A DNA stretch of 64,000 nucleotides from Rhodoferax sp. (lineage in GTDB: Bacteria > Pseudomonadota > Gammaproteobacteria > Burkholderiales > Burkholderiaceae_C). Made by a program: the position numbers and the translations under genes. This document shows positions 17,449 to 27,909 of the stretch, one piece after another; the first letter of the stretch is position 1; every line of letters starts with the position of its first letter. Below the pieces are notes generated by a model. It was not told where the DNA came from, did no database searches, and saw nothing but the letters and a program-made list of their open reading frames with translations. The DNA is taken from positions 372,001 through 436,000 of the forward strand of contig NZ_JABBPD010000008.1 in NCBI RefSeq assembly GCF_012927445.1, in the 5' to 3' direction.

Positions 17449-18660
17449 ATGAATGATTTGGAAAACATTGTGAAGCAACGCATCGCCATACTGGGCTCGA
17501 CCGGATCGATTGGGGTCAGTACGCTGGATGTGATTGCCCGGCATTCCGACCGGTTCGAGGTTTTTGCCCTCAGTGCTTCAACGCAGATTGACCTGATGCT
17601 GCAGCAATGTGTGCAGTTCAAACCCGTGTTTGCGGTCATGGCGAGCGAGCCTCATGGTCGCGCGCTGGAGCAAAAATGCCAGGCGCTCAATTTGACGACC
17701 CGGGTTCTCTGGGGTGCGCCTGCGATCACCATGATCGCATCGCATGAACAGGTCGATGCGGTGATGGCGGCGATCGTCGGGGCGGCTGGACTTGCCTCAT
17801 GTCTTGGGGCGGCCCGGGCCGGCAAACGCTTGTTGCTGGCCAACAAGGAAGCGCTCGTGGTTGGTGGCGATTACTTCATGCAAGCGGTCAAGCAAGGGGG
17901 GGCGAAACTTCTGCCGATTGACAGCGAGCATTCAGCCGTTTTCCAGTCACTGCCCGATGATGCGGCCTCGTGGGCGCGTCAGATTGATAAGATCATTCTC
18001 ACCGCCTCTGGCGGGCCATTTCGTCAACGCGATCCCCTTACGCTTCGTGATGTGACGCCGGAGCAGGCCTGTGCCCATCCCAATTGGGTGATGGGCCGCA
18101 AGATTTCCGTTGATTCCGCCACGATGATGAACAAGGCGCTGGAAGTCATTGAAGCACGCTTTCTTTTTGATGTCGCACCGGATCAGATCGAGGTGGTGAT
18201 TCATCCGCAAAGTGTCATCCATTCGATGGTGCAGTACAAAGACAATTCCGTGGTCGCGCAACTTGGCACACCCGACATGAAAGTGCCGATTGCTTATGGC
18301 CTGTCCTGGCCGGATCGCATCGCGTCCGGTGCCGCCGCATTGAACTTTCGCTCAATGGCGGACATGACGTTTGAGTCGCTGGATTCGAATGGGCACGAAC
18401 AACGCTTTCCAGGCTTGAAGCTGGCGTGGTCAGTTTTGAAAGCCCCCTCTGGTACGACCGCGGTGTTGAATGCGGCCAATGAAGTGGCTGTGGCCGCCTT
18501 TCTTGACCGGCAAATCCGCTTTGACCAGATTCACGTTGTCAATCTGGAAACGCTTGAAACAGTCGCCACCGCCAGTCCGCAGTCGCTGGAAGATCTGTTG
18601 GCGCTGGATGCGCTATCCCGTGACGTCGCTCACCGGATGGTCCGTCGTGTTGGCGTTTAA
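17449..18660 (+). CDS. dxr: 1-deoxy-D-xylulose 5-phosphate reductoisomerase
   Basis: The 403-aa enzyme converts DXP to MEP with NADPH, the committing step of the non-mevalonate isoprenoid pathway. The NADPH motif is IAILGSTGSIGVSTLDV; the substrate and metal site is LLPIDSEHSAVFQSL; ILTASGGPFR, HPNWVMGRKISVDSATMMNKALEVIEA and VVIHPQSVIHSMVQYKDNS are diagnostic. An in-frame GTG at about 17470, with GGA upstream, would give a start closer to that of other Dxr proteins (KQRIAILG), so the exact start is uncertain. Confidence 0.97.
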   Translation: MNDLENIVKQRIAILGSTGSIGVSTLDVIARHSDRFEVFALSASTQIDLMLQQCVQFKPVFAVMASEPHGRALEQKCQALNLTTRVLWGAPAITMIASHEQVDAVMAAIVGAAGLASCLGAARAGKRLLLANKEALVVGGDYFMQAVKQGGAKLLPIDSEHSAVFQSLPDDAASWARQIDKIILTASGGPFRQRDPLTLRDVTPEQACAHPNWVMGRKISVDSATMMNKALEVIEARFLFDVAPDQIEVVIHPQSVIHSMVQYKDNSVVAQLGTPDMKVPIAYGLSWPDRIASGAAALNFRSMADMTFESLDSNGHEQRFPGLKLAWSVLKAPSGTTAVLNAANEVAVAAFLDRQIRFDQIHVVNLETLETVATASPQSLEDLLALDALSRDVAHRMVRRVGV

Positions 18661-18681
18661 TCAATTTTCTTTGGAATCATC

Positions 18682-20043
18682 ATGCTGACACTTGCAGCAT
18701 TTGTGCTCGCACTCGGGCTATTGATTGCCGTGCACGAATACGGGCACTACCGCATGGCCGTCGCCTGTGGCGTCAAAGTCCTTCGGTTTTCCATCGGCTT
18801 TGGGAAGACGCTGTTTCGTTGGCAACCCAAGGGCTCATCAACCGAGTTTGTTATTGCGGCCTTTCCGGTGGGGGGCTACGTCAAGATGCTTGACGAGCGG
18901 GAGGAGCCGGTGGCCAGCGAAGAGCGGCATCTTGCGTTCAATACCCAGCCCTTGCGCTCGCGTATTGCCATCGTCGCGGCGGGCCCTGTGGCTAATTTAC
19001 TGCTGGCGGTTCTGCTGTATGCCGTCGTCAATTGGAGCGGGATGCAACTTCCCGCGGCGATCTTGGCAAGCCCCGAAGCGGGATCCATCGCTGAACGGGC
19101 CGGATTGATCGGCGGGGAACGGGTCCAGCGTGCCGGCTTTGATGGGGATGAACTCCAAAGCGTCGAATCGTTCGAAGATATTCGCTGGTTTTTGACCCGG
19201 GGTGCCTTGGAGGGGCAGGATGTACGCTTGGTGGTGAGCGGCCCTGTTGGCGCTACACCTAGCGACGTGTTGCTGAAACTCAGTGGCATGGACGCCAGCG
19301 AGGCGAATGCTGATTTGTTTCGCAAGATCGGCATCGTGGGACCTTTCTCCCGCCCTGTCATTGGCGAGGTAACAGCGGGTGCTGCGGCCGATAAAGCGGG
19401 CCTACGGAATGGCGACGTGGTGCGACAGGTGGGGTCGGTGTCTATTGTGGACGGACAGCAGTTGCGTCAGCTGATTCGGGCGTCGGTTTTGAACGGCGAA
19501 GCGGCGCCATCAGTCTGGAAAATTGATCGTGCCGGCACACAGTTTGATGTAACGGTCAAGCCGGAGGTCCGGCAAGAAGGCGAACTTGTGATCGGGAGAA
19601 TTGGCGCCTATGTCGGGGCGATCCCTGAACTGGTGTTGGTGCAGTATGGTGCGGCAGACGGCCTGTGGCGCGGCTTGATCCGCACCTGGGATGTCTCGGT
19701 CTTGACGCTCAAAATGATGGGGAAGATGCTGGTGGGTGATGCCTCACTCAAGAATCTCAGTGGACCTTTGACGATTGCTGACTACGCGGGAAAGTCTGCC
19801 GGTATGGGATTAACGCAGTACCTGTTATTCCTTGCCTTGATCAGCGTTAGTCTGGGTGTTTTGAATTTGCTCCCGTTACCGGTTTTGGATGGTGGCCACC
19901 TGATGTATTATCTTTGGGAGGGACTCACGGGCAAACCTGTCTCTGACGCTTGGATGGAGCGCTTGCAACGAGGTGGTATTGCGCTTCTGTTGGTCATGAT
20001 GTCGATTGCCCTCTTCAACGATATCACCCGCTTATTTGGCTAA
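18682..20043 (+). CDS. rseP: RIP metalloprotease RseP (site-2 protease)
   Basis: The 453-aa inner-membrane zinc protease performs the second, intramembrane cut of anti-sigma factor RseA. The first TM carries the zinc motif HEYGH (H18-H22), two PDZ domains fill the periplasmic middle (roughly 115-300), and the third metal ligand lies in LPLPVLDGGHLMYYLWE near the C-terminus. TTGGAATC precedes the ATG. It sits just before bamA, consistent with its link to envelope stress. Confidence 0.97.
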   Translation: MLTLAAFVLALGLLIAVHEYGHYRMAVACGVKVLRFSIGFGKTLFRWQPKGSSTEFVIAAFPVGGYVKMLDEREEPVASEERHLAFNTQPLRSRIAIVAAGPVANLLLAVLLYAVVNWSGMQLPAAILASPEAGSIAERAGLIGGERVQRAGFDGDELQSVESFEDIRWFLTRGALEGQDVRLVVSGPVGATPSDVLLKLSGMDASEANADLFRKIGIVGPFSRPVIGEVTAGAAADKAGLRNGDVVRQVGSVSIVDGQQLRQLIRASVLNGEAAPSVWKIDRAGTQFDVTVKPEVRQEGELVIGRIGAYVGAIPELVLVQYGAADGLWRGLIRTWDVSVLTLKMMGKMLVGDASLKNLSGPLTIADYAGKSAGMGLTQYLLFLALISVSLGVLNLLPLPVLDGGHLMYYLWEGLTGKPVSDAWMERLQRGGIALLLVMMSIALFNDITRLFG

Positions 20044-20091
20044 TTTCTGGTGTCGACAATCAACACCAGCTTGACTTCTCAATATTTAAAA

Positions 20092-22392
20092 ATGCAATTT
20101 AATCGTTTTCCCCTGCGCTCAGTCTCTGCCGTGGCTTCGCTGCTTTTTGTGGCCAGCACGGCGTGGGCCGTCAATCCTTTCACCGTACGCGATATTCGTA
20201 TCGAGGGCTTGCAGCGTGTGGAGCCGGGAACCGTCTTCGTTTCGCTGCCGGTTCGGGTTGGCGATGTTTATGACGACGAAAAAGGGACGTCGGCGATTCG
20301 GACTCTTTTTGGTTTGGGTCTGTTCAAGGACGTGCGGATTGAAGTCAATGGCGATGTGCTGGTGATCGTTGTTGAGGAGCGGCCTACGGTGGCCGATGTT
20401 GACTTCGTTGGTACCAAAGAATTCGATAAGGACGTTCTCAAAAAAGCCTTGCGCGATGTCGGACTGTCCGATGGCCGCCCTTTTGACAAGGCGCAACTTG
20501 ACCGTGCTGAGCAGGAGTTGAAGCGGCAGTACATCAATCGCAGCCTGTATGCGGCAGAAGTTGTGACGACGGTGACACCGATTGAGCGCAACCGGGTCAA
20601 CCTGACATTTACCGTGGTTGAAGGTGCGCCTGCCAAAATCAGTGAAATCCGAATTGTCGGCAACAAGGTGTTTGATGAGTCGAAGTTGCGTGGTCTGTTT
20701 GATCTTGACACCGGCGGCTGGTTGAGCTGGTATACCAAGTCGGATCGCTATTCACGCGCCAAACTCAATGCTGACATTGAAACATTGCGATCCTATTATT
20801 TGACTCGGGGCTATCTGGAGTTCAAGGTGGACTCAACGCAGGTTGCGATTTTGCCCAACAAGACTGACATTGCCATCACAATCAACATCACTGAAGGCGA
20901 GCGTTTTATCGTCAGCGGCGTCAAGCTGGATGGCAATTTCCTCGGCAAAGATGATGAGTTCAAATCGCTCGTGACAATTCGACCCGGCGAAGCATATAAC
21001 GCTGACGAAGTGGCTAAAACGACCAAGGCTTTCACCGATTATTTTGGTAATTTTGGATTTGCTTTCGCTCGAGTGGAAGCCCGCCCTGAAATTGATCGAG
21101 TTAACAACCGTGTTGCCTTGGTTCTTCAGGCCGAACCTTCCCGTCGGGCTTATGTCCGCAAAATTAATGTGGCCGGTAACAATCGGACCCGTGACGTGGT
21201 GGTGCGCCGGGAGTTTCGGCAGTTTGAGGCGTCCTGGTATGACGGCGACAAGATTAAATTGTCGCGTGACCGCGTTGATCGCTTGGGCTATTTCAAGGAC
21301 GTAGGGATCGAGACCCAGGAAGTCCCCGGTTCGCCAGACCAGGTTGACTTGACTCTCAATGTGGTTGAAAAACCCACCGGAAGCCTGAGTTTGGGGGCCG
21401 GGTTTTCAAGTGGCGATGGACTTGGACTCTCGTTTGGTCTGAGTCAGCAAAACGCATTCGGCTCTGGCAACTCGCTGGGCGTACAGATCAATACGAGCAA
21501 GATCAATCGTGCGATCGTTTTTAATACAACTGATCCATACTTTACGGCGGATGGCGTTTCACGCACCATTGACGTTTACCACCGGACTTCCAGCCCGTAC
21601 CAGGATCAAAGCTATTACCAGCTTCAGACCTCCGGCGGCAGTTTGAGGTTTGGGATTCCATTCACCGAGTCCGATACGGTGTATTTCGGTGCCGGCCTGG
21701 AGCAGACCACCATCGTGCCCGGTACGCTCTTGCCAACCTCTTACCAAGAATACGCCAACCAGTTTGGACTTACCAGCATGGCGGTTCCTCTGACTGTCGG
21801 TTGGTCGCGTGACAAGCGTGACAGTGCCCTGGCACCTAACTCTGGCCGCTATCAACGCGCCAATGCTGAGTGGTCCCCAGCGGGTGATGCCCGCTACCTG
21901 CGCGCCACCTACCAATATCAGGAGTTCATTCCCCTGAACAAGCAATTTACTGCGGCGTTCAACGGTGAAATCGGCTGGGGTACGGCCGTTGGCGATCGAC
22001 CTTACCCGGTATTCAAAAATTTCTACGGTGGCGGTTTGGGTTCGGTCCGTGGCTTTGAGCAGGGTAGCCTGGGACCGCTGGATGAAACTGGAACGGTCGT
22101 CGGCGGGACCCGGAAAATTAATTTGAATGCTGAACTGCTGACGCCGTTTCCCGGCGCCGGCAATGACCGTTCGTTGCGGATGTATGCGTTTTGGGACGTC
22201 GGCAGTGTGGCAGGCGACGACCGAGGATTGGCCAGCAATGTAAATGCGAGCAGCCTGCGTTCTTCTGTGGGCGTCGGTATTAGCTGGATATCACCGGTGG
22301 GTCCTTTGCGGCTGGCATTCGCCAAGCCGATCAAGAAGTTTGAAGGCGATAAAATACAGACCATGCAATTTCAAATTGGGACCTCTTTCTAA
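20092..22392 (+). CDS. bamA: Outer membrane protein assembly factor BamA
   Basis: BamA is the core of the machinery that folds beta-barrel proteins into the outer membrane. The ATG at 20092 gives a 766-aa precursor starting with a proper signal peptide (MQFNRFPLRSVSAVASLLF, cleavage after TAWA); the track ORF adds 14 codons from a GTG at 20050 and neither start has a good Shine-Dalgarno. Five POTRA domains follow (VRDIRIEGLQRVEPG, VDFVGTKEFDKDVLKKAL, ISEIRIVGNKVFDESKL, FIVSGVKLDGNFLG, VRKINVAGNNRTRDVVVRRE), then the barrel, with the lid-loop motif GSVRGFEQGSLGP and a C-terminal Phe. Confidence 0.96.
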   Translation: MQFNRFPLRSVSAVASLLFVASTAWAVNPFTVRDIRIEGLQRVEPGTVFVSLPVRVGDVYDDEKGTSAIRTLFGLGLFKDVRIEVNGDVLVIVVEERPTVADVDFVGTKEFDKDVLKKALRDVGLSDGRPFDKAQLDRAEQELKRQYINRSLYAAEVVTTVTPIERNRVNLTFTVVEGAPAKISEIRIVGNKVFDESKLRGLFDLDTGGWLSWYTKSDRYSRAKLNADIETLRSYYLTRGYLEFKVDSTQVAILPNKTDIAITINITEGERFIVSGVKLDGNFLGKDDEFKSLVTIRPGEAYNADEVAKTTKAFTDYFGNFGFAFARVEARPEIDRVNNRVALVLQAEPSRRAYVRKINVAGNNRTRDVVVRREFRQFEASWYDGDKIKLSRDRVDRLGYFKDVGIETQEVPGSPDQVDLTLNVVEKPTGSLSLGAGFSSGDGLGLSFGLSQQNAFGSGNSLGVQINTSKINRAIVFNTTDPYFTADGVSRTIDVYHRTSSPYQDQSYYQLQTSGGSLRFGIPFTESDTVYFGAGLEQTTIVPGTLLPTSYQEYANQFGLTSMAVPLTVGWSRDKRDSALAPNSGRYQRANAEWSPAGDARYLRATYQYQEFIPLNKQFTAAFNGEIGWGTAVGDRPYPVFKNFYGGGLGSVRGFEQGSLGPLDETGTVVGGTRKINLNAELLTPFPGAGNDRSLRMYAFWDVGSVAGDDRGLASNVNASSLRSSVGVGISWISPVGPLRLAFAKPIKKFEGDKIQTMQFQIGTSF

Positions 22393-22910
22393 TGAATAAC
22401 TTTTTACGTCAATGCTGTACGGGCATTTTTCTGGGTGGCCTGCTTGTGTCTGCGCAGGTGCAGGCGCAAGAGTTCCGCATCGGGTTTGTCAGTACCGACC
22501 GGATTTTCAAGGAGGCCAATACCGCCAAGGCGGCACAGGCCAAGCTGGAGCAGGAATTTTCCAAGCGCGAGAAAGAGCTGGTCGATCAGGGGGCAACCTT
22601 GAAGTCAATGGCCGACAAGTTCGAACGTGAAGCGCCGACTTTATCGGAAAGCCAACGGGCGACCCGTCAAAAGCAGTTGGTTGAGCAGGATCGCGACTTT
22701 CAGCGCAAGCGCCGAGAGTTCCAGGAAGACCTGAATTCCAGAAAAAACGAAGAACTGCAGCAAGTGCTTGAACGGGCCAACAAGGTCGTGAAGCAGGTTG
22801 CGGAATCCGAAAAGTATGACTTGGTGCTTCAAGAGGCGGTTTATGTCAATGCCAAGCACGACATCACCGACAAAGTCATCAAGGTTCTGAATTCGGGCAG
22901 CGTTAAATAA
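22392..22910 (+). CDS. ompH: OmpH/Skp family periplasmic chaperone
   Basis: The 172-aa product carries unfolded outer-membrane proteins across the periplasm to the Bam complex. A signal peptide ends at about QVQAQE. The mature start EFRIGFVSTDRIFKEANTAKAAQAKLEQEF is typical of Skp, followed by long charged tentacle helices (about 50-140). Its ATG overlaps the bamA TAA by one base (TAATG), so the pair is coupled. Confidence 0.95.
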   Translation: MNNFLRQCCTGIFLGGLLVSAQVQAQEFRIGFVSTDRIFKEANTAKAAQAKLEQEFSKREKELVDQGATLKSMADKFEREAPTLSESQRATRQKQLVEQDRDFQRKRREFQEDLNSRKNEELQQVLERANKVVKQVAESEKYDLVLQEAVYVNAKHDITDKVIKVLNSGSVK

Positions 22911-22932
22911 TCACGCGCAAGGTTTGTGAAGG

Positions 22933-23919
22933 GTGACGCTACGTCTAGGCTCGATTGTTGAGGTACTCGGTGGTGAGTTGCATGGTGATGCCGGCCTCAA
23001 CATCGAAGGTCTGTCGCCACTCGAAACGGCGACTCCCCAGCACCTGAGTTTTCTCAGTCATCCCAAGTACCAGAGCCAGTTGGCGGCATCAAAAGCCGCT
23101 TGTGTCATTGTGGCTCCCTCAATGCGCGCCGTGGCCTTGTTGCGCGGGGCCTGCATTGTGGTGGACCAACCCTATTTGTATTTTGCCCGCGTCACGCAAC
23201 TGTGGAAAAAAAGCATGGCGCAAGCTGTGCGTCCACTGGTTCATCCCAGTGCAGTGATTGACGCCGAGGCTTTTGTTCATCCGCTGGCCCGTATTGGCGC
23301 TTTGTGCGTGATTGAGCGGGGCGCCCGTATTGGTGCCGACACCGAACTCAAGTCTCGGGTAACCGTGGGTGAGAACTGTGTCCTGGGTGAGCGATGCCTT
23401 GTGCATTCGGGGGTCGTCATTGGTGCGGATGGTTTCGGCTTTGCGCCAAATGCGGGGGCTTGGGAGAAGATCGAGCAATTGGGTGCTGTCCATATTGGCA
23501 ACGATGTTGAAATTGGCGCGAATACCTGTATTGATCGCGGCGCCTTGCAAGACACCATCATCGAAGATGGGGTCAAGCTCGACAACCTGATCCAGATTGG
23601 CCATAACGTGCGGGTTGGCAAACACACGGCGATGGCGGGCTGTGCCGGTGTGGCGGGCAGTGCCACCATTGGGTCGCATTGCACCATTGGCGGCGGCGCG
23701 ATCGTGCTGGGGCATCTCGTCTTGGCCGATGAGGTCAATATTTCTGCCGCAACCGTGGTGACCCGGTCGATTCGCAAACCGGGGCATTACACCGGCATGT
23801 TTCCCCTTGACGAGAATGCCGCCTGGGAAAAAAACGCGGCCTCTCTCAAACAGTTGCACAGCTTGCGCGATCGCATTCGGGCATTAGAAGATAAATTAAA
23901 AACATTGGAACAACCATGA
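22933..23919 (+). CDS. lpxD: UDP-3-O-(3-hydroxyacyl)glucosamine N-acyltransferase
   Basis: The 328-aa enzyme adds the N-linked acyl chain in the third step of lipid A synthesis. A uridine-binding N-terminal domain (about 1-100) precedes left-handed beta-helix hexapeptide repeats (about 110-290). The catalytic His is in [22 protein letters not shown], and [20 protein letters not shown] is family-specific. Start is a GTG at 22933 after GTGAAGG; no better in-frame start is seen. It overlaps fabZ by ATGA. Confidence 0.97.
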   Translation: MTLRLGSIVEVLGGELHGDAGLNIEGLSPLETATPQHLSFLSHPKYQSQLAASKAACVIVAPSMRAVALLRGACIVVDQPYLYFARVTQLWKKSMAQAVRPLVHPSAVIDAEAFVHPLARIGALCVIERGARIGADTELKSRVTVGENCVLGERCLVHSGVVIGADGFGFAPNAGAWEKIEQLGAVHIGNDVEIGANTCIDRGALQDTIIEDGVKLDNLIQIGHNVRVGKHTAMAGCAGVAGSATIGSHCTIGGGAIVLGHLVLADEVNISAATVVTRSIRKPGHYTGMFPLDENAAWEKNAASLKQLHSLRDRIRALEDKLKTLEQP

Positions 23920-24356
23920 TGAACATTCACCAGATTCTCAAGCAGCTGCCACACCGTTATCCGTTTTTATTGGTAGATCGGGTGCTCGCCATTGAAAAAG
24001 GCAAAAGCATCAAGGCGCTGAAGAATGTCACCATCAACGAGCCGTTTTTTGAAGGACATTTTCCACACCGCCCGGTGATGCCGGGCGTGCTGATGCTGGA
24101 AGCCCTGGCACAAGCCGCGGCCCTGCTGGCCTTTGACGCGCTGGGGACGTCACCGAGCGATGAAATGGTTTATTACTTTGCCGGCATCGATGGTGCCCGC
24201 TTTAAGCGACCGGTGGAGCCGGGGGACCAGCTGATTCTGGAAGTCGAATTGTTGCGAATGAAAGCCGGTATTTTCAAGTTCAAGGCACGCGCTCTGGTCG
24301 ATGACGAACTCGCTGTGGAAGCCGAGTTGACCTGTGCCATGCGCAATATCACCTGA
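23916..24356 (+). CDS. fabZ: 3-hydroxyacyl-[acyl-carrier-protein] dehydratase FabZ
   Basis: The 146-aa hot-dog fold enzyme dehydrates beta-hydroxyacyl-ACP in fatty acid elongation. The active site His is in [20 protein letters not shown] and the Glu in [23 protein letters not shown] is diagnostic. ATG overlaps the lpxD stop (ATGA). A second Met follows at once, so the start may be either. It balances fatty acid and lipid A precursor use and is usually found within this lpx cluster. Confidence 0.97.
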   Translation: MMNIHQILKQLPHRYPFLLVDRVLAIEKGKSIKALKNVTINEPFFEGHFPHRPVMPGVLMLEALAQAAALLAFDALGTSPSDEMVYYFAGIDGARFKRPVEPGDQLILEVELLRMKAGIFKFKARALVDDELAVEAELTCAMRNIT

Positions 24357-24366
24357 GGCTTGACGG

Positions 24367-25161
24367 GTGACAGCAATTCATGCCACGGCTATTGTGGATC
24401 CCGGGGCCGAACTCGATAGTTCGGTGACGGTAGGGGCTTACACGCTCATTGGGCCTCACGTCAGGGTAGGGGCCGGCACCACCATTGGTCCGTATTGCGT
24501 ACTGGAAGGTCACACCACCATTGGGCGTGAGAACCACATTTTCCAGTTCAACTCGCTGGGGGCCATTCCGCAGGATAAAAAATATGCTGGCGAGCCTTGT
24601 GAGTTGATCATTGGCGATCGCAATACCATTCGCGAGTTTTGTACCCTCAACATTGGTTCCCCGGGGGACACCGGCGTCACGCGGGTGGGTGACGACAACT
24701 GGCTGATGGCGTATGTTCACCTGGCGCACGATTGCGTCGTTGGCAACAACACCATTTTTGCTAATAATTCCCAGCTGGCCGGCCATGTGCAGGTCGGGGA
24801 CTGGGCGATTCTGGGCGGTTTTACCGTGGTGCATCAGTTTGTGAAAATTGGGGCTCACAGCATGACCGCGATGTGTACGCTGCTGTTTGCTGATCTGCCA
24901 CCCTTTGTCATGTGCCAGGGTCAACCGGCGCAAGCGCGTTCCATGAACTACGAAGGATTGCGTCGTCGTGGTTTTTCGCCGGAACGAGTGTCTGCTGTCA
25001 AAGCCATGCACAAGGCTTTGTACCGCGACGATCTCACCTTGCAGGCAGCCCGTGCGCGCATTGCGGAATTGACTCAAACAAGTCCTGAGTCCTCGCCTGA
25101 TGTGGAGATGATGCTCTCATTTTTAGAGCAAGCATCGCCGCAACGCGGCATCGTGCGCTGA
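24367..25161 (+). CDS. lpxA: UDP-N-acetylglucosamine O-acyltransferase
   Basis: This 264-aa trimeric beta-helix enzyme performs the first step of lipid A synthesis. Hexapeptide repeats run from [20 protein letters not shown] to about residue 190; the catalytic His region is [21 protein letters not shown], and [28 protein letters not shown] marks the C-terminal helical domain. GTG start at 24367, 10 bases after fabZ. Confidence 0.97.
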   Translation: MTAIHATAIVDPGAELDSSVTVGAYTLIGPHVRVGAGTTIGPYCVLEGHTTIGRENHIFQFNSLGAIPQDKKYAGEPCELIIGDRNTIREFCTLNIGSPGDTGVTRVGDDNWLMAYVHLAHDCVVGNNTIFANNSQLAGHVQVGDWAILGGFTVVHQFVKIGAHSMTAMCTLLFADLPPFVMCQGQPAQARSMNYEGLRRRGFSPERVSAVKAMHKALYRDDLTLQAARARIAELTQTSPESSPDVEMMLSFLEQASPQRGIVR

Positions 25162-25176
25162 TCCGGCGATCTCGGC

Positions 25177-26439
25177 ATGAACGACTTGAGTACAGCCGGG
25201 CGGCCCACTGTTGTGCCGCCACTTGGTGACTCGACTAGGGTGATAACGCCGTTTTTGGCGCGCAGTGCGACACCCGAAGGGTCAGGCCAAGGGGTGAAGT
25301 TTGCGATGGTGGCAGGGGAAACCTCGGGTGATCTGCTGGCTGGTTTGCTGCTGGACGGCTTGCGTGAGCGCTGGCCCGCCATGAAGGCCGTCGGGATTGG
25401 TGGTCCGCAGATGGCCCGCCGCGGCTTTGAGGCCTGGTGGTCGCATGACAAATTGTCGGTGCACGGCTATGGCTGGGAGGTGCTACGCCGTTACCGCGAG
25501 ATTGTCGGCATTCGCGCGCAGCTCAAAACTCGCCTGCTGTTGCAACGCCCGGATGTATTCATCGGCGTGGACGCTCCTGATTTCAATCTTGACCTCGAAG
25601 CTGGGCTCAAAGCGCAGGGCATCAAGACGGTGCATTTTGTGTCGCCGTCGGTCTGGGCCTGGCGCCCGGAGCGGGTCGAAAAAATCCGCCGCAGCGTCGA
25701 CCATGTGTTGTGCATCTTCCCGTTTGAGCCAGCCTTGCTGGCGCAGCACGGTATTCAAGCCACCTATGTCGGTCATCCGCTGGCCAACGTCATCCCGCTG
25801 GAGCCCGACCGGTCAGGCGCGCGGGCGGCGTTGGGACTGACAGATGCCGACCAAGTGGTCGCCATTCTGCCCGGAAGTCGAATATCCGAAATCAGGCATC
25901 TCGCTTCGATATTTTTTCGGGCTGCAGCCCTTATGCAGCTTGCGCAGCCAGCTATAAAATTTATAGTGCCGGCGGTACCGTCGTTGAAAGCCGAAATTGA
26001 GCAAGCCGCCCGTGCCAGCGGTCTGCTGACGAACCTGCAGATCATTGAAGGCCAGTCGCATACCGTTTTCGCCGCCTGCGATGTCACGCTGATTGCCAGT
26101 GGCACTGCCACGCTGGAGGCCGCTTTGTTCAAGCGTCCGATGGTGATTGCCTACCGCATGGGCTGGCTGTCGTGGCAGATCATGCGACGCAAGAAGCTGC
26201 AGCCCTGGGTCGGTTTGCCTAACATTCTTTGTCAGGATTTCGTGGTGCCCGAATTGCTGCAAGACGCCGCTTCGCCGCAGGCCCTGGCCGATGCGGTGTT
26301 GCTTTGGCTGGATGCCAAGGTGACTGCACCTGAAAAAATTGCTGCCCTACAACAAAAATTCGCCGAGTTGCATGTGCAACTGCAGCGCGACACACCACGA
26401 ATAGCCGCCCATGCGATCCAGCAAGTACTCCAAGGCTGA
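25177..26439 (+). CDS. lpxB: Lipid-A-disaccharide synthase
   Basis: The 420-aa peripheral membrane glycosyltransferase (GT19) joins UDP-2,3-diacylglucosamine and lipid X. Family motifs are [76 protein letters not shown] and [15 protein letters not shown]. There is an unusual extension of about 40 residues before the normal start ([11 protein letters not shown]). Residues about 246-265 are encoded by DNA matching the dispersed repeat (25913-25970), in the linker and first helix of the second domain. It overlaps rnhB by 29 bases. Confidence 0.97.
   Translation: MNDLSTAGRPTVVPPLGDSTRVITPFLARSATPEGSGQGVKFAMVAGETSGDLLAGLLLDGLRERWPAMKAVGIGGPQMARRGFEAWWSHDKLSVHGYGWEVLRRYREIVGIRAQLKTRLLLQRPDVFIGVDAPDFNLDLEAGLKAQGIKTVHFVSPSVWAWRPERVEKIRRSVDHVLCIFPFEPALLAQHGIQATYVGHPLANVIPLEPDRSGARAALGLTDADQVVAILPGSRISEIRHLASIFFRAAALMQLAQPAIKFIVPAVPSLKAEIEQAARASGLLTNLQIIEGQSHTVFAACDVTLIASGTATLEAALFKRPMVIAYRMGWLSWQIMRRKKLQPWVGLPNILCQDFVVPELLQDAASPQALADAVLLWLDAKVTAPEKIAALQQKFAELHVQLQRDTPRIAAHAIQQVLQG
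25913..25970 (-). repeat. Dispersed ~50-bp repeat, copy inside lpxB
   Basis: ttttttcgggctgcagcccttatgcagcttgcgcagccagctataaaatttatagtg resembles the family, in inverse orientation. It encodes [19 protein letters not shown] in LpxB, in the same frame as the copies in the methyltransferase and DUF4149. The match is looser than those. Confidence 0.5.
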
Positions 26440-27043
26440 GCAAGCCGACACCAAACAAGCCGCTCTGGTTTGGCATCTTCCCGGTCTGGTCGCCGGCGTG
26501 GACGAGGCTGGGCGTGGCCCGCTGGCCGGCCCCGTGGTCGCCGCGGCTGTCATTCTGGATGAGTTAAACCCGATCAAGGGCTTGGCGGATTCCAAAATAC
26601 TCACCGCGCTGCGCCGCGAAAAGCTGTTTGATGAAATTCGCGCCAAAGCGCTGTGCTTCTCCATTGCCGAGGCCAGCGTCGAGGAAATTGAACAACTCAA
26701 CATTCTGCAAGCCACGCTGCTCGCCATGCGCCGGGCGGTAGAAGGCCTGCGGCTTAAACCGAACAAAGTGCTGGTGGACGGCAACCGTCTGCCCGTGCTG
26801 GACATGCTGGCCGAAGCCATCGTCAAAGGCGACGCCACCGTGCCTGCCATTTCCGCCGCCTCCATTTTGGCCAAAGTACATCGTGACCGCTGGTGCGCCG
26901 AGTACGACCAGCAGTTTCCGCAATATGGTTTTGCCAAGCACAAAGGGTATGGCACCGCCGAGCATCTGGCTGCCTTGCGTGCGCATGGTGCCTGTCCGCA
27001 ACACCGCAAAACCTTCCGCCCCGTGACCGAGGTGCTGCGATGA
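26411..27043 (+). CDS. rnhB: Ribonuclease HII
   Basis: The 210-aa enzyme cleaves RNA in RNA-DNA hybrids, including single ribonucleotides in DNA. Catalytic acidic residues lie in [18 protein letters not shown] and VLVDGNRLP, and [22 protein letters not shown] is conserved. A roughly 20-residue N-terminal segment rich in Lys and Ala precedes the domain. The start ATG at 26411 lies within the end of lpxB. The stop overlaps the next ATG (ATGA). Confidence 0.97.
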   Translation: MRSSKYSKAEQADTKQAALVWHLPGLVAGVDEAGRGPLAGPVVAAAVILDELNPIKGLADSKILTALRREKLFDEIRAKALCFSIAEASVEEIEQLNILQATLLAMRRAVEGLRLKPNKVLVDGNRLPVLDMLAEAIVKGDATVPAISAASILAKVHRDRWCAEYDQQFPQYGFAKHKGYGTAEHLAALRAHGACPQHRKTFRPVTEVLR

Positions 27044-27831
27044 CGATACAAGTCCAGCACATCACGTCGCGGGATAACACTTTTCTCAAAGACCTGCGGC
27101 GCTTGTCGCAGGACAACACGGCCTATCGCAAGCAGGGCCGCTTTTGGGTAGAAGGGGATCATTTGTGCCGAGCGGCTCTGGTGCGCGGTGTGCAGCCTTC
27201 TGTTGGTATTTTCTCTGAGTCATTTTGGCCTCTGGCCCCCGTTGAATGGGCGCAGGCAGCTATTAAAAACATAGTAATTCCAGACGCTTTTTTCCATGAC
27301 ATCAGCGGTCTGGAGTCGCCGGCCAGCATGGGCTTCGTGTTCGATCTGCCGCAGAGTGCAGCATTGCAGCCTCAGATGGCCTCCGTCATCCTGGATCGGG
27401 TGCAGGATGCGGGCAACGTCGGCTCCATCTTGCGCAGTGCCTCGGCCTTTGGTTTCAAACAGATCATTGCCCTCAAGGGCACGGCTGCGCTGTGGAGTCC
27501 GAAAGTGCTGCGCGCTGGCATGGGTGCCCATTGGGGCTTGCAACTGATGGAGGGTGTGCTGCTAAGCGAGCTTGACAAGTTGGACATGCCCATTCTCGTT
27601 ACCAGCTCACATCGAGGTTCATATTTACACCAGGCGCTACAAAATAAAGAGCTTCCCACGACCTGTGCATGGGCACTGGGGCACGAAGGGCAGGGTGTGA
27701 GCGAGGCATTGGAGGCGCTGGCCAGCCTGCATGTTCGGATTGCCCAGCCGGGCGGCGAAGAGTCGCTCAATGTGGCTGCTGCCGCCGCCATTTGTCTGCA
27801 CGCCAGTGCCACCGTATCTTTGCCAGCTTGA
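27040..27831 (+). CDS. TrmH/SpoU family RNA 2'-O-methyltransferase
   Basis: The 263-aa SPOUT methyltransferase probably modifies rRNA (RlmB/TsnR-like). The track ORF starts in the wrong place; the ATG at 27040 overlaps the rnhB TGA and gives [20 protein letters not shown], the expected start with a substrate-binding N-terminal domain (about 1-95). SPOUT motifs: [31 protein letters not shown] and [18 protein letters not shown]. Residues about 61-80 ([20 protein letters not shown]) are encoded by an almost perfect copy of the dispersed repeat, between the N-terminal domain and the SPOUT core. The precise RNA target is not deducible. Confidence 0.92.
   Translation: MTIQVQHITSRDNTFLKDLRRLSQDNTAYRKQGRFWVEGDHLCRAALVRGVQPSVGIFSESFWPLAPVEWAQAAIKNIVIPDAFFHDISGLESPASMGFVFDLPQSAALQPQMASVILDRVQDAGNVGSILRSASAFGFKQIIALKGTAALWSPKVLRAGMGAHWGLQLMEGVLLSELDKLDMPILVTSSHRGSYLHQALQNKELPTTCAWALGHEGQGVSEALEALASLHVRIAQPGGEESLNVAAAAAICLHASATVSLPA
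27222..27279 (-). repeat. Dispersed ~50-bp repeat, copy inside the rRNA methyltransferase gene
   Basis: attttggcctctggcccccgttgaatgggcgcaggcagctattaaaaacatagtaatt is close to the family consensus in inverse orientation and is fully translated in the methyltransferase frame. This is the best in-gene example. Confidence 0.8.
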
Positions 27832-27903
27832 GCCCCGCCGCCGCGACAAGCGCGGGAGATTTAAAACCCGCCGGGTCGCCCACGCAAGGTTGACCCCCTC
27901 GGC

Positions 27904-27909
27904 TATAAT
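27904..27909 (+). promoter_or_regulatory. Candidate -10 element for carAB
   Basis: A perfect TATAAT lies 124 bases before the carA start. No convincing -35 is seen at 16-18 bases; TTGACC at 27890 is only eight bases away. The leader between this site and carA shows no recognised regulatory fold. Confidence 0.4.

Noticed and set aside
27890-27909. TTGACC plus TATAAT as a full carA promoter
   Set aside because: The spacing is only eight bases, so only the -10 was kept as a candidate.
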